This document shows positions 24,501 through 37,577 of a stretch of DNA of 64,000 nt, in pieces. A program made the position numbers and the translations under genes. The notes under the pieces are model-generated. The model saw only the letters and a list, made by a program, of their open reading frames with translations. It was not told the DNA's origin and ran no database searches. The stretch comes from Prunella strophiata. Lineage: Eukaryota; Chordata; Aves; Passeriformes; Prunellidae. The stretch lies in contig JAZBQD010000015.1 of assembly GCA_036583965.1 (NCBI GenBank), positions 18,914,310 to 18,978,309 on the forward strand, given 5' to 3'. Every line of letters starts with the position of its first letter. Positions within the stretch are counted from its first letter, which is position 1.

Positions 24501-25929
24501 CTTTTTTCTAACAGCAAGCTATTTTACTCTTTTTTCCATGGCTGTACACAGTGAAGTGTGTGGCAGGATTGCAGTGGTGGGAAGGGCTGGTGGAAACTGG
24601 TCCAGGAGGGGAGAGAAGAGCCAGCCACATAACCTGTTCCTGAGGGAAGGGCTGTCTGCCTGTGCCTCAGCCACTGCACTGCTTCCAGCCCCTGCAAGCT
24701 TGTCATCCTGGGAAATGAGCAGCATTTGCCAGGATGGTAGGTGGCATGGCTTGCATGTATCCAGGAGGAGCAGTCCCACCCCACCAAGGTGCTGCATACC
24801 CAGGACCTTCTCCCCTCCCTGTCAGCTTCTCCCAGCACCGCAGAGTTTCTGTAAAAGGAAGGGAACTTGGGAATTTGAGGTGAACACTGACTTAGTCACA
24901 AGACTGATGGCTGAGCAATAGGAATACAGCCCAAATGGACTTACACACTGCAAGTTGTGATTTCCAGGGTGGCTTCGTGTCCATGCAGACAAGGAGATCC
25001 AGAAATTAACTGGCTCTGAGGCATTCTTCTGTTATAGTGCTCACCTGCATCATCCTACCAGCAGCTTAGTCCTGGCTGAAGGTGAAGAGAGACCTCCAGG
25101 ACAATTTGGACAATTGAAGTGATTGAATGAGTACAAGAACTGACTAGTTAGAAAAGTAAGCTGTTACACTGCTCAACACTTTATTTCTGCCACTGTATTT
25201 GTTTTAGATATGCTGAAAATTTCCACTTCACTTATAATGTCGTGATTTCAAAGACTGAGTATTTTCAGCATTAATATTTATATGAATACAGTGTTTTGGC
25301 ATTCATTTCTCATCCTTTAGTTTCCCATTAAATAAAGGAGGCACGGGGTCTTAAAGAGTAACCATCCATCAGGAATACAGAGCAATAGCATAAGGTTTAG
25401 ATGATCAGCCAACTCTACGGAGAAGAATTATTAATTATGATAAACCCCCATCAGTGCTTAAAAAATATATTGATTGTAATATCTTTATGAGAAATTCAAA
25501 AGAAAACACTGGTGAATAAAATAGATCTGCTTTAATATTATCCTTAGTAGATGATACAGTTTATGATACAACAACAAAACTCAGAAAAGTAGTGCTAAAT
25601 TCAGGACTAAATGGGGAAAAAACATTCACAACAAGTAATTTAATCACATCTGCAAATATTATTCTGTCTGCTTGGAATTTCAGCTGGATTAGTTCTCCTT
25701 CACTTCCTGTCCTAAACATTTGTTTTGTGTTTCTGTCTCCTCTTAAACAGAAATTGCCTTTCACCTCAATGGATGCCAGCATTTCAGTGATGCAGGAAGA
25801 GTTTCACGTGTGTATCCTATAGAAAGTTAGACAGAAACATAAGGATAGATAAATGGCTAAGTGTGTGATGTGTGTGATGTGTTCATTAGGATAAAAGAAA
25901 AGTTAACATGTCTGTGCAATACTTGTAAC
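21563..25929. other. Unique non-coding DNA; one GC-richer patch
   Basis: No supported gene. The open frame 24406-24921 (+, 171 codons) is the longest in the window. It coincides with a GC-richer patch at about 24540-24850 that is open on both strands. Its product would lack any domain I know, and its N-terminal third comes from AT-rich DNA of a different character. I treat it as chance. A 10 bp tandem pair (GTGTGTGATG type) lies at about 25861-25881, and a GAGACTCTATT doublet at about 24326-24345. Confidence 0.5.
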
Positions 25930-26105
25930 CTGAGTTGGATTTATATCAGTAGAAAGGGGTTTAGCTGCTGTAATTTCAATAGAGCTAGAGTGGTGTAAAC
26001 CCTTCTATCCACAGAACTCAATATTTATATAGGTCCTTCAACTCAAAAGGATCCTAAAGTGCCTGGTGTTTTAGTAAAAATCTCTTATCTGTATCATAGC
26101 AGGAT
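25930..26105. repeat. Relic of a palindromic MITE-like repeat (TTTATATCAG/GGTGTAAACC ends)
   Basis: GGATTTATATCAGTAGAAA at about 25938 is answered by GAGTGGTGTAAACCC at about 25989-26003, with an AATTTCAATAGAGCTA core between. That is the layout of an old palindromic element with GGATTTACACCAGTG-like ends and a TTCAATGGAGTTAC core. The following section (CAACTCAAAAGGATCCTAAAGTGC, about 26038-26061) also resembles a phrase common in old reptile repeats. It is diverged and non-coding; the right edge is uncertain. Confidence 0.5.
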
Positions 26106-29100
26106 GAATAGTACTTAAGGAATACATTACCTTAGAAATTTACCATTTTTCATCAAATAATGTGCTCAACAAGTAATTTTATGAGGTGTTAGAGTAATTC
26201 TGAGTAGTTGAATACTATACATACTTGAATAAAGGATTCAATAAACAATGGTTATATTTACCAAATATGTGTTCAACTATTTTATTCCGTTACAAATGTC
26301 AACTAATTTCTATGTTAAGAAATACTAATACAGCTCTAATGCTGACCACCTTTAATATTCTATCAGCATTTCCCTCTCCCTGCCCTCCAAAGGAAGCAAA
26401 CATCTGAATGAAGTCTTCTATTCTCATCTCACAGACCAGAGATCCAGGGATGTGAAATAGACACAGATTTTTTTTTTTTTTTTCATGTACACAAACAGAG
26501 AGTAAGTCCCTTCTAGGAACCTCTGCTTGTTTGCAGTCAATAAATGACAGTAAATAGGATCTACATCTACCTCTTTTTCACTGGTTCTGTTGAGGTGCTG
26601 ACAAAGGGTGGGTGCTTCATATCCTGCTGATTGTTCCCCTGCTCAGAGTTCCTCTGGTGCACCTTTGTCCACCCAGGGTGCACAGCCTGGCTCTCTTCCT
26701 TTCAAATAGCTCATCTCACCTTTTCTTTTAAAACACTGTTTTCTTTTAACCTCCACTGATGTAACCCACCTTTTGTAAAATACCATAGTGATTATCCCTT
26801 CAAACAAGAAAATATCAGACTTCTTTTAACATCCAGCTCACTCTGAAGGGTTTAAACACTCATCCAACTGGCCAGGGGAGTAGAGTGGCTGACAGAAAAG
26901 GTGGGGTTGAATTTCTACACACTGCTTAAGAAAAAAATTCTGTAGTTAATAGTGAGCAAAATATAGAAATAAATCTTGAATCAGGTCTTGGAAGGCAGTC
27001 CTCCCACTTCTGTGCTCTCCCTCTCTTCTTGTCTTCTCCCCTTCTCTCTCTCCCTCCCTATCCCTCTCTCCAGAGAAGTCATGTTTTATTTTATTCTTCT
27101 GCTACACCCTCAGCAACAGACTAGATCAAATCCAGGCCTACAGTTATGTACTAATTTCTGCATCAGCCTTCTCCCCTGCTTACTGATACAGACAGCAGAA
27201 TATCTAAATAAAAATGTCCCTCTGATCTAGACATAGCTCTTTTATTAAAAGCATAATTCTTTAATGAAGAAGCAGCAGACATAGTTGCTAACCTCTTTGG
27301 GATCCTACAAAATGAAAGGTGCCTTATAAGTTACTATTAGTGGTACTAGGATTGATACAAAAGCCTTTGTAATGTCTTATCCTGGGCAGATTCTTACAGC
27401 TCAAAAGACAAGGATATATTCAGTGTTTTAAAAATTGTGATCCACCACGATCATACCTAATTTTATCTCATTGGGAGTCTTCTGCATACATTTAAATAAT
27501 GATCAGATCTTCCTTCATCTTTATCTTTTCAGAGTGCTCATGCAGCCAGAATGATATCAAGGTATTAAAATTCAAGTGTTATTCTTTTAAAAACCAATTT
27601 TTCTTTTTCTGTAAGTGTATGGTTTAATTCCGTGTAAATTAATTTTACTCAGGAAAGTATTTTTTTTTTACTTCAAGTATCTTTTAAATGCTTTTTTTTA
27701 CACCCAACCTGCTGGCAAAAAAAAAAAAATTAGAAAGCAAACAAATTAGATGATTTTCAATGAAGAGACAGGATGCCTAAAGAGCACAGTATATAATTGG
27801 AAGAGAACAGGAGAATGTTTAAAATAAGTTCAAGAACAGTGATAAGGCTAAAGATGATGTTATCTGTTGGACAGAAGAAGCCATTAACATACACCAGAGT
27901 GTTTTCAATCACTTAATCAGAAAACCCTTTTCTTGAGCACTGTTTCTTGTCCGCGTGCCATGAACAAACATAAATATTTTGGATTTCCTGCATCCTTCAC
28001 CCTGATAATGGGCTCTTAACTATAAGCCCTTCCCACCTCAAAGAAAGAGCTAAAAACAAATGATAAAACATGAACCCTAGAGATGATTTCTAGACCAGAG
28101 GAGTTACAGAATTCAACTGCATGTTCAAAACAGCCTTTTCACTGCACTGTTATTCCTCGTTCAGTATGAATGTAATTTAATATGAGACAAAAGGAGAATG
28201 GCTTGGGATGAGGATGAAAATGTTCTCAATGAGCTAAAATGACTAAATTATCACTGAACTGCAGTGCTACATGTTCAGCAACATGGAAACAAAAGCTTAA
28301 CTGTTCTACTTTTACAGAAATAGAAACAAATACAAAATTCTACTTTTCAGTGAAACAACATTTAATTTCATTGGGCTAAAATTGGAGAAAGACAATTTTG
28401 TGGATTTCTTTTTTTTTTTTTTTTTTTGCTCTTCATACACATTTTATATGTGTAGGAAATGTTCAGGAGCTCAGATATGTACTTATTCTAAAGGAGATCT
28501 TTGAGAGGGCTTGAAGATGTAATTGTTTCTGCTTCTGGAGGTTTTTCCACTGGTTTCCAATGATTCCATGGAAAAAATTAGGTGATGTTAGCTCTTCTAA
28601 ACAGAAACAACAACTGGATGATTTCTGTAGCTGTACAACTCCATCAAAGCTTCATTCACATATTCACTCTTCCTTACAGCTGCATGGCAGTCAAGTCCTT
28701 ACAGCTCTGCAAATCCAAATACTGCACCAGGAAAGGGCAAAACAGCATTCACTCTACATCACAGTATATTATCAAAACTATCCCAACTTTGGCAACAGCA
28801 GTAAGGCTTCAGGGGCTGTTTTCAGATAATTCTGACACTGCTGATGCAATGTTTTCCTTGGTCCAAATGAGCTGTATCAGTCATTTGAATTATAATGAAC
28901 TAGAAACTGCACAGTGTGTTTCAACAAATAAATCAAAGTGGAATACTTGGGCATCAGGTGAAACTAACTTTAAGTAATCGTTACATGGAAAAAAGTAGAT
29001 GCGTTTTAAAATGGTTTTGTAATGCTTCAAATGACCAGGAGACAAATTTGTTTGCTGTGTTACAACACATAACAGGAAAAACACACCATATAGTAGATTG

Positions 29101-29999
29101 ATCACTAGTCAAGATTCAACTTCTCAGAAGTTCTGTGAAAATAAATAGTGCCAAACACTCAACTGCTACAAGCAGCAACTGTGCACTGAAGAATACCTGT
29201 TTACCAAGATCTGGTAAGGATCTGGCTGTTGCACTAGTTCAGGAACTCAAAAGTGGTAATTTGCATGGCTTTAAAGTAAACATTTTAAAAATAAAAGAAA
29301 AGTAGTTTTAAATTCTGAATTAGACCACAGGAATAAAAATACATATAAATGTATAAACAAACATAAAAGGGGTATTCTGGCACTGAAAGTCACAGAAAAT
29401 AATTGCTCAGTTCCATTAAAATATTTGAAAATATTATACCATTGAATAAATGTGCAAAATCTACATTTTTCCAGATGGCATGTCATAGTTATCAGTTTTA
29501 TACCTAAGAATAGGAGGACTTTATTTTTTTTGCCATCACAGAATGTGTTTATGGGTTCACACTTGTATTCTACATAAAAACAAACAAAATCTTGCATACA
29601 TACAGAATGATGAAAGCAGAATTGAGTTGATTCAGTGGTTTTGGTGTATATTCCCTTTGTCTATGTGAGGTAGCAACAGGAAAACGTATATGACATTTTC
29701 CACTTGTTTTTCTTACAGGTGAAATGCCTTTTTATAATAAAAAGGTGATTTTTTTTCTGTGGTAACTGCTAAGAAAATCTGATGGCTCATTAGAGACACT
29801 GTTTTCCCTTCATAAACATTTCCTCTCATTACTGAGAAGACTGCCACTAATCAAATGCATTTCTGAAGCACTACAAAAGGATTTGGCATTAAATTTCAAG
29901 ATAATGGTTGTTAAGTGTGGCTTGTTTCCTTCTTAGGCTTCATTTTAGTCTGTTACTGCTTTATTCTTTTTCCGTACACTGGAAAATGTGCAGCATTGT
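26106..29999. other. Unique non-coding DNA with homopolymers
   Basis: Nothing gene-like was recognised. T runs lie at about 26468-26483, 27660-27669 and 28409-28427 (19 T); an A run lies at about 27718-27729. A pyrimidine-rich patch occurs at about 27020-27075. The overlapping plus-strand frames 28560-28977 (up to 131 codons) have no recognisable motif. Confidence 0.55.
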
Positions 30000-30800
30000 T
30001 TGTTAGAGAGTGTGGGACACAAATACGAATCAAACCTGTTTACATATGATTCTGATTTTGGGGGGAGGAATTACTTCTCAAACAATCAGACTTAATAACT
30101 GCTACAGAAACAGAATGCAAAGTTGGTTTGTTTCTCATTTTAAAAAATGTTGGTTGAATCACATCAAAATCTCAAGACAATTCCAAGATGAACTGACTCT
30201 GAGAGTAAATGACCTCTTCATCTCAGTGATAAAGTTCCAGCCAAAATATTCTCTCGGCCTGAGACGTGATTCATTAGAAATATGTGCATGGTGTGGAGCT
30301 CTACTTTCTATCTGGCAGAGTCCAGCCTGCAGACTGATAAGAAGCAAATGCAAATGTCCTGATAAGAACTGAATGCAAATATTTATGATATGATATTCCC
30401 TGGGAATTATGTGCAGATAAAACAAAGTGTATTATTTTCCCGCTTCTCTTTCAGGTTTGCCAAAATGCCCTTTTTCGCTTTCGGAATTTGCATTTCTTCA
30501 AAATTGATTCGGCTTGCGTATTATGTTAAGCTATTTGTTTGCTAAGGATGGTAATTAGTTACTGTAATTACAGCAATGACAGTTGCTAAATTGTTTTTAA
30601 AGCATTACAGTGAGCCTGTGCCAGAAGATTGCAGTATTTTTTTGGATTTAAGCAGAGGCTGGAAAAACTCCCACTCTAAGGCCAGCATGGGATTTTCAAC
30701 TACAAAGCTGCTTTTCCTGATTGAAATATTTTTTTTAAGAAATCATTAATTTGCATTGATTGTAAGTACTAACTTTAAATTTTGGTTTATTCACAGATCA
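30000..30800. promoter_or_regulatory. Candidate enhancer-like non-coding stretch
   Basis: The region lacks recognised repeats but concentrates short motifs of developmental enhancers: two perfect octamers ATGCAAAT (30348-30355, 30373-30380), repeated GATAAG, a 13 bp palindrome ATTCCCTGGGAAT at 30395-30407, and TAATTA/TAATTACAG at about 30550-30570. Such motifs are short and occur by chance, so function is inference. Conservation across species, which I cannot test here, would decide it. Known binding proteins for these motifs are POU, GATA and homeodomain factors. Confidence 0.35.
30334..30383 (+). repeat. Tandem 25 bp duplication, each unit with GATAAG and ATGCAAAT
   Basis: Unit 1 (30334-30358) and unit 2 (30359-30383) align at 20 of 25 positions with no gap. 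Each begins CTGATAAGAA and holds ATGCAAAT at the same offset. The GATA and octamer sites are therefore repeated with identical spacing. The differences lie between and after the two motifs, not in them. Confidence 0.85.
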
Positions 30801-33800
30801 CAGAAATATTAGTGATAGTGGGCCCTGTGGGAAAGGAGATACAAGGGGGACTCCCATCGTAAATAAAAGTGAAAGCTGATAGCAGAGGAAAAATGGTATA
30901 ACTATTACTCTGAGCCTGTTAATTAAACTCTTTAGCTTAGTTTTTAGATAAATTAAAAACAATTTAAAAATGTCTGATTGAAAGTCATTCCTGAACTTTT
31001 CTGAGGTGCTCAGAGCTAAGTAAGAAACTCAGAAACAACTATATTCACCAAGTCCTTGTTGTATAGCATGCTCTGCATCAAGAAAGAGCAGAAAAAGAAA
31101 ATGGACAGCTCTTGCAAATAAATTCACAGAGCCACAAAGTCAAATAAAGGTTTGGTTTTTTTTTTCCTGTGGTGTCTTGACATTGTAGCCATTGCTTTTC
31201 ATTTTTATTTACAGGTTAACACTGGACACTTGTATCCTGAGTATGTCCAGGGTGAATATTTGATGATAATCCCAGAAAGCTCCGAGTTTCATCCTTTCCT
31301 CCTTCCCTCTAGCATTTCCTCCAAAGGAGTTATTGTCACAGCAGGAAGAGTGTGCAGCTCAGCAGTGGAAGAGCCCCAGGCATCATAGCATGAGCTCTTC
31401 CTCTTCCAAGCCATGTGGTCTCGGGAGATTAGCTGGTGTGTGTGTGGGAACCCTAAGGCTTTCACCCATCTCTTCATTCTGTTCTTCCTTCCACTCCACC
31501 CCCGTATAATCTCATTCCCCACAGTTTATAGGAACAGACATAATTACTGCACTTTTCTTCCTTCAGAGAAAAGGCAGCCTCCTTTGAGGCTACAGTTCAG
31601 CTCTCTAACTAGGAAGAGCACCTGTAACCCACCTTCCATACCCTTCTCCCTCTCTCGGATGCCAATTCACCTAAAGCCCTGATGCCTGAAGTGCTGGGAT
31701 TTATTCTGAGATTCCTCCCATCCTCAAAACCAGCCCTTCCTGGCTGTTTCTCACCATATCTTGATTCCTCTTCTGCCCAGTCCTGTTGTAGCTGCCCATG
31801 TGCTGCAGGCAGCAGTGTGCAGTGCTCACAGGCACTTTGAGCACTGCATTTGCCTGGGTGGAGAGGAGTGCACACATCCACCCAGCCTGCTGACACTGGG
31901 TTTAAGTGCACAGCAGTGTTTGCTTCATGGTTTGCAGGCCTCTGCTTTCATTTTGACACAGAGTCAGTCTTTCAAAGGTGCATTGTGCTTTGCAGTATCA
32001 TTTCTCTAGTTTCAATTTAATAGCAATTTCTAGACAATTAACTGAATATCCAGTCCTTGCCCTAGAACACCAGCTTGAAAAAGATACTGTCCTCTTGCTT
32101 ACACAAAATGCCATTATTCTGATGATATACAGGTTTTTCATTTATTTGGGAAAAAAAGGTCTTTATGAAGTAGCTAAAGATCCAGAGAAATGCAAGGCTC
32201 ATGATATCATCAGATCATTCAACACAGGGGAATCTTGCCATTTCTAATCATGAGGGAATAGCATGCTAACAGCTCATGAGAAACACATGGTGTGACATTC
32301 TGAGGTCACTTTTCTATCCCATATATAAACTTACAACAGTGGATTTTGACTGAGCAGTATTGGATCAAAGAACAACTTCAGGAAACATAAGTTAAGATTC
32401 AAATATCAGCTAAGTGATTGCTTAGCTACAGAAAGAAAAACATTTCTCCTGAAGTGAGAGAGTTTTCTTGTCCTGAGTTTCAAAGGCTTATTCCTTACAA
32501 AGTTTATTAGCTTATATTTGGATTATACTCTTCACTTTGAAACTCCTACAAAGGATTCATTTCCAAGGCCCTCCACTAGCTACATAGACAATATATCAGG
32601 ACATAACAGCCCCATCTGCTGCTAAGCAGATTTGTATCTAATTTATACTTGTATTTGGATGATAGTGTTTTAGAGATGGATAAGAGATATCTTTAAGCAT
32701 TAATTTGGATCAAACCTTATATGTCATGTTCATCTTAAAATGGAAAACAAGTTGATGGTGTGATCATGTATGGTATGTCATAAACTATTCTCAGAATCTT
32801 TATTAGAAGAGCTATGAGAGATGAATACAAAAAACCCTTAATTATCATTAGGCTTTGCAACAACTTATAAGTAATGATAATTCAGTGGGTAACACATCTG
32901 GTAAACATTTAGTACCATTTATTGACCTTTTAAAAATCATCATATAAGGTCTAATCAAGCAAATGAGAAATGTTCATACATTGTGTCTCTTCTGGAAAGT
33001 GAGATACTTAGGGGTTCTGAGAGCAACACAATGGGAGGATATATTTATATTTAACTTACATAACAGACTAGCAAATATGTTTGATTACTACAAGAGTAAG
33101 CAAAACTCTTGCTTACTGTAAAATGACTGTAAAATTACCTTCTACTCTATAATGACTTTGTTTTGTTTTGTTGTTGCATATATACATATATATGCAATGC
33201 TATCATTTGCATTATGCATGCAGAGCCTTAAACTGTACTACTTGTGAGTTCAGCAGATATCATAGAGCTAGATGCATAGTGAGATGCATGTGAAAACACA
33301 CAATGTAAGGCACAGAACACTGATATACATATTTGCATAGACACACAAAACATAGCAATCTACTTCTTGAAATCAGGACCAAGGCTGTAAAAACAGGCAT
33401 TGGTCCAACTCAGAGGTTAGCACAGCAGGTTACAAAGGACATATGCAGAGTATATATTGCCAGCTTGATTTTAGAGCAAAATCAGTCTTTCAAGACACAG
33501 ATTGGTGTCTGCTTTGATTTTTCCTGGGTTACAGGAGAGTGACTTGGTCAGGGGAGAGTCCTGGAGGAAGGGGAATGTTGCACTGTCTCAGCAGCTGAGG
33601 GGCTCTTGGAGAAACTGCATCTGAAATCCATCCTGGGTGGGAATGAAAAATACAGGGACTCATAGAGAAGGTTTGGGATTCTCAGGAAGGAATACTGGGA
33701 AGAGAAGGAGAGAAATGCACAGCTAGTTGTTTGAGAGGATGGACAAAGCAAAAGCTCAAGGACAAAAGAGGAGTGTGCAGAATGGGTGTGGTCCAGCTGA

Positions 33801-36027
33801 CAGTTTCTGAGTGGCCTGAACCAAGCAGGGAAGCAGAAACAGACTTAGGAGGACTCAGATGGTTGCAGCAAAGGGCTTTCTTCCCTGCTTGTGACTTCTC
33901 TGCACTCAGACCCAAATATATAGTTTTTTCTCTGTATAAGAATTTATTAATTACCCTAGTTTGGACTACAATAAAAACTGGCATTTTGAATTAAAAGCTT
34001 TTTTTTGAGTGGGGCTTGTCACTTGCAGTGAATAAAATCTAGGCAGAATGCCTGACAAATTAGGATTCTGTTATACTCCTTTTTTTTGTTGTTTAATGTT
34101 TTGTTTTGTTTTGTTTGGTGTGTTTAGGGTTTGCTTCAGATTTTTGTTTTGAGGTTTGCTTTGTTAGTTTTTTTCCTGAAAGTTCTCATCTCTTGGAATC
34201 AACAGGAAGATATTCATTAAAACAGAGTCCCAGACCATGCAGAGACTAAGGAAATCTTGAAATTCACCCCAATAGAAACCAACAAGCTAAGAAGACAAAA
34301 AAAATTGACAATAAGTGAAAAACCCTAAACAGTATCCTTTTAAAAATCTTGTTATTTTTAAAGTAGTCTCAGGGTTTCTGCAAACTTGAGGTTGCTAATG
34401 CTTTCACTGTTTCACTCTATGCTGTCTATGGACTTTGAATACAGAGTATCATAATAGCATGTGAAGAAGTTTTACTCTCTTGGAATAATAAAACAAATGA
34501 TTCAATTTCTCTGATGTGATGCATTGTAAAAGGTGCTGTCTTCCTGTGTGAATCCTGGCAAATGATAGAGATTAAAATCCCACACAGCATGTAATTAACA
34601 CCAGTGCTCTGGCTATAATAAAAGTTCAACAGATAGACACAATGCTTAGAAATGAGTGTTTGTTGTCTAGCTTGAAATACATGAAAAATATTAAGTTAAT
34701 AAATGATTGCAACTCTCTCGCTTGACCAAGGCCAATAGGCCTTGATTATTGTAACAACTGTTGATTTTATTCTAAATCAAAGATAGAAAAAGATTTTATC
34801 AACACCTAAGTGTGAACTTCTGTGCTGTTATTACATTCTAACATGAGAAAATACAGATGCCTTGACTCTGCCTAGGTGTCTGGAGTTGACTGTGCTTTTG
34901 CTAAATAACATCTCTTCCTGCAGCTCTTCCTGCAGTGCACTGCACAGGTTTGCTGGAACTGATGACCTATCAGGGATGACTGAAAAAAAAGAGTTATGAA
35001 GTGTGGTCATTATCAGGGAACAACCTGTCGTCAGCCCCATGGTGAGCCAGTGACTGGATTCAGCTGTGATGGGGACAGGGTGAGGAGCAGATTGTAGAGT
35101 CACTATGGGATCATTTCCCCAACTGGGGCAGGTCACACTAATGGGATTTGAATGGGGAGGAAGGAGTACATGCTCCTTTTCATGCATCCACTGTAAATCC
35201 ACCACTGACCTTGCTATAACTCAGTGCTGCTACATTATTGCCTATGGTGTTGTTTAAGTCCTCAACTCTTAAAATCCATCCTGTGTGCTGCATGCTATCT
35301 GTTTCAGTGTTCTGCACAAAATTTGAACTACAAATAATTTGGCAGGAATTTTCCACCTAAAGTTTTGGGGTTTTTTTCCTATCATAGAATCTTCCAAATG
35401 ATTAATTTTGGTGGTTTTCTCATGTACACCACAAAGTTAAACTCAGCTTTAGTATGATTGTAATTCCATTCCTCATCCTGTGACATGGAGTAAGCATGCT
35501 GCACTGGAAGAGGCTAAGAGGGAACAGCTACAGCCTCTAACCTAAGAAATTCTTAATATCTTTTTCTTATGCTAAATGCTTTGAAGGAATATGTTGAATT
35601 TTATGAGTTCTCATCAATACACAAAAAGAATTTCAGTGGAATGGTCCAGGCTGTTAGGACACACAGGTCTGTGAGATTCACTGACTGGGACAGCACTGCC
35701 TTGGCCACAGGAGGGGAGAGCTTTCAGGCTCCCTGCCAGCTGACCACAGCTTAGAGCTGCCTACACCACTTGCTTCTGCAGAATCTTGGATCCCTGTCAA
35801 AGCCAGGAGAAGGGAAGTTCTGCAGTACTCACTATGAATTGTGACTTTTTAGACTTCTATCCTTACAGCTTTGAGACAGAGGATTTTCCCAAATCAGGAG
35901 ACTACCCCAGAAATAATACAGACCTTTCAGACAAGTCAGGTTTCCCCAGTTACATCCCTTTAGCTTCTGTGTCCTTTGACTGAGGAGAGTGGGGTGAGTT
36001 TCCAGGAACTAGGATACCTGCCTTCCC
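30801..36027. other. Unique non-coding DNA with GC-richer patches
   Basis: No gene supported. 31270-31960 and 33540-33860 are GC-richer and hold several overlapping open frames on both strands (up to 100 codons), none with a recognisable domain. Frame 34831-35205 (-, 124 codons) is similar. Simple sequence: an alternating AT stub TATATACATATATATG at about 33179-33194 and (GTTTT)n at about 34096-34117. I recognise no repeat family. Confidence 0.5.
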
Positions 36028-36054
36028 TTTTTTTTTTTTTTTTTTTTTTTTTTT
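36028..36054. repeat. Poly(T) tract, 27 T
   Basis: An uninterrupted run of 27 T preceded by CTTCCC and followed by CCCC. No polyadenylation signal or target duplication was seen on the reverse strand next to it. Confidence 0.9.
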
Positions 36055-37535
36055 CCCCTTGAGAAATATAATAAAACATAACAACTTATAAGTAAACCCA
36101 AGCAGCCATTTTCTAAACACATGGTAGATCTCTGCTTAAGATGAGCATAGTCAATATTCAGTCTCTATTAATTAGATTCTGCATCAACTATAAGAGAAGC
36201 TTAGGCACATTAAGGTCCATGTGAACATCTGCTTGTAGAGTCCTAAATTTAGGTGCTATATCTTAACATATAGCTGACACCCCCAAGAATAAGTTATATC
36301 AGCAGTATGTAGATATTTGCCACCAGTCCCCTTAGTGCAACACTATTTCAAATCACATAAAGGAGAATTGACAATTCACCCACACTTCACAGCTTCATCT
36401 AACAATTTGATAGAAGATGTCCAATTTGCTTATTTGAGAGATTTTCAGTTGTTAATGTAAAGAAGAAAACAGTGGTAAAATAGAGCAACTTACGAATGAA
36501 TTGTCTAAAGAAAACTTGTGATAGATTTTTTTGCATACAGGTATAAGGAAAGTACACCTATAACTTTAAGAATGTTAATTGCACATTGTGCATTGTCTTA
36601 ATGTACAATGAAGACATATCTAAATAGGATAAACCAAATCAATTTAGGCATGTGTAACAATTCATTTGTAGAAGACTAGAGATCAGAATTATCTGAGATA
36701 TTTCTACAGTCTCTGTGGTGGCTGTATCCTTACAGTTTTATAATGACTTATGATTTGGATTGTGCTACAAATACAAATAACATTTGTATGTGTATAAAAC
36801 ATATCACAGTTTAGGAAGGAAAATAACCTTTCTGATCAAATGACTAACAAATGTGTGTATCCAAATCTAATATTTGAGGAACTCTGAAATATGTATGTGT
36901 TGACACAAACCAAGTGCTTGCTAGCACCAATTAGAAGATGGCTCTGTTGTGTTCCATTAAGAGGATGAACATGTCCTAACCACAAGTCCTAAAATAGTCT
37001 CAAACTCCATCAAAAGAAATTAATTCAGTCCAGGTGCACCTCTCTTCCAATAAAGTTTTGATGGTAGATGATAGCTGGTAAATATAAATTAGCAGTACTG
37101 GATCAAAGACCAGCTGTAATGATGGGGAGAGAAGAATGGCTGCATTCATCACTCCATGAAGTGGAGAGAGACATGAAATGGTGCTAGTTAAGCTGAGCTG
37201 AGCAAATATGAAGAGGAGAAAAATGAAAGGAAAACTAATATACAGAAGAGAGCTTATGAACCATCATGCACAATCAGTATCCATATCTTATTAAAAAAAT
37301 TATTATAGAAAAGTGAAAAAGCTATTATTTCCCAAAGCACTCCGCAGGTCATTTTAGATCACTTTCGTTTCCTTGTGCTGAAACCTCTCAAAACATTGTG
37401 AAAAGAGATTGCAATCCTAGTTTGGTTTTAAATTCTTGGATGTTTTAATGTTAACACTAACTTTTTATCAAAAGATAAAATCCATGTTGAAGTTATCAAT
37501 AATCTTAAAGGTTTTTCTAAGTAAAAAAAAACCTT
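36055..37535. other. Unique AT-rich DNA
   Basis: No open frame of note. At about 36195-36260 lie two half-blocks (CTTAGGCACATTAAGG and AAATTTAGGTGCTATAT) that recall the palindromic repeat at 21430, but they are too decayed to call separately. Confidence 0.5.
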
Positions 37536-37577
37536 ATTGTATTGCTTTCATCTACTTGTAGATGAAAGCAATACAAT
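37536..37577. repeat. Perfect 20 bp inverted repeat with 2-base loop
   Basis: Left arm ATTGTATTGCTTTCATCTAC (37536-37555), loop TT, then the exact reverse complement at 37558-37577. A second relation overlaps it: CCTTATTGT at 37532-37540 is also complementary to ACAATAAGG at 37584-37592. Twenty matching pairs with no mismatch in otherwise unconstrained DNA implies recent origin. A replication template switch, using the nested complementary 9-mers as the seed, is the simplest explanation. A microRNA-type hairpin is less likely because the loop is too short. Confidence 0.93.

Noticed and set aside
24406..24921. 171-codon plus-strand open frame
   Set aside because: No recognisable domain; it spans an AT-rich then a GC-richer patch, and the GC-richer part is also open on the minus strand. 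There is no promoter or splice context. It looks like a chance frame.
28560..28977. Overlapping 89- and 131-codon frames
   Set aside because: Two frames of the same strand are open over the same DNA and neither has recognisable features.
35385..35397. ATCATAGAATC as a CR1 3' end
   Set aside because: Only the short terminal motif matches; the CR1 3' UTR that should follow is absent.
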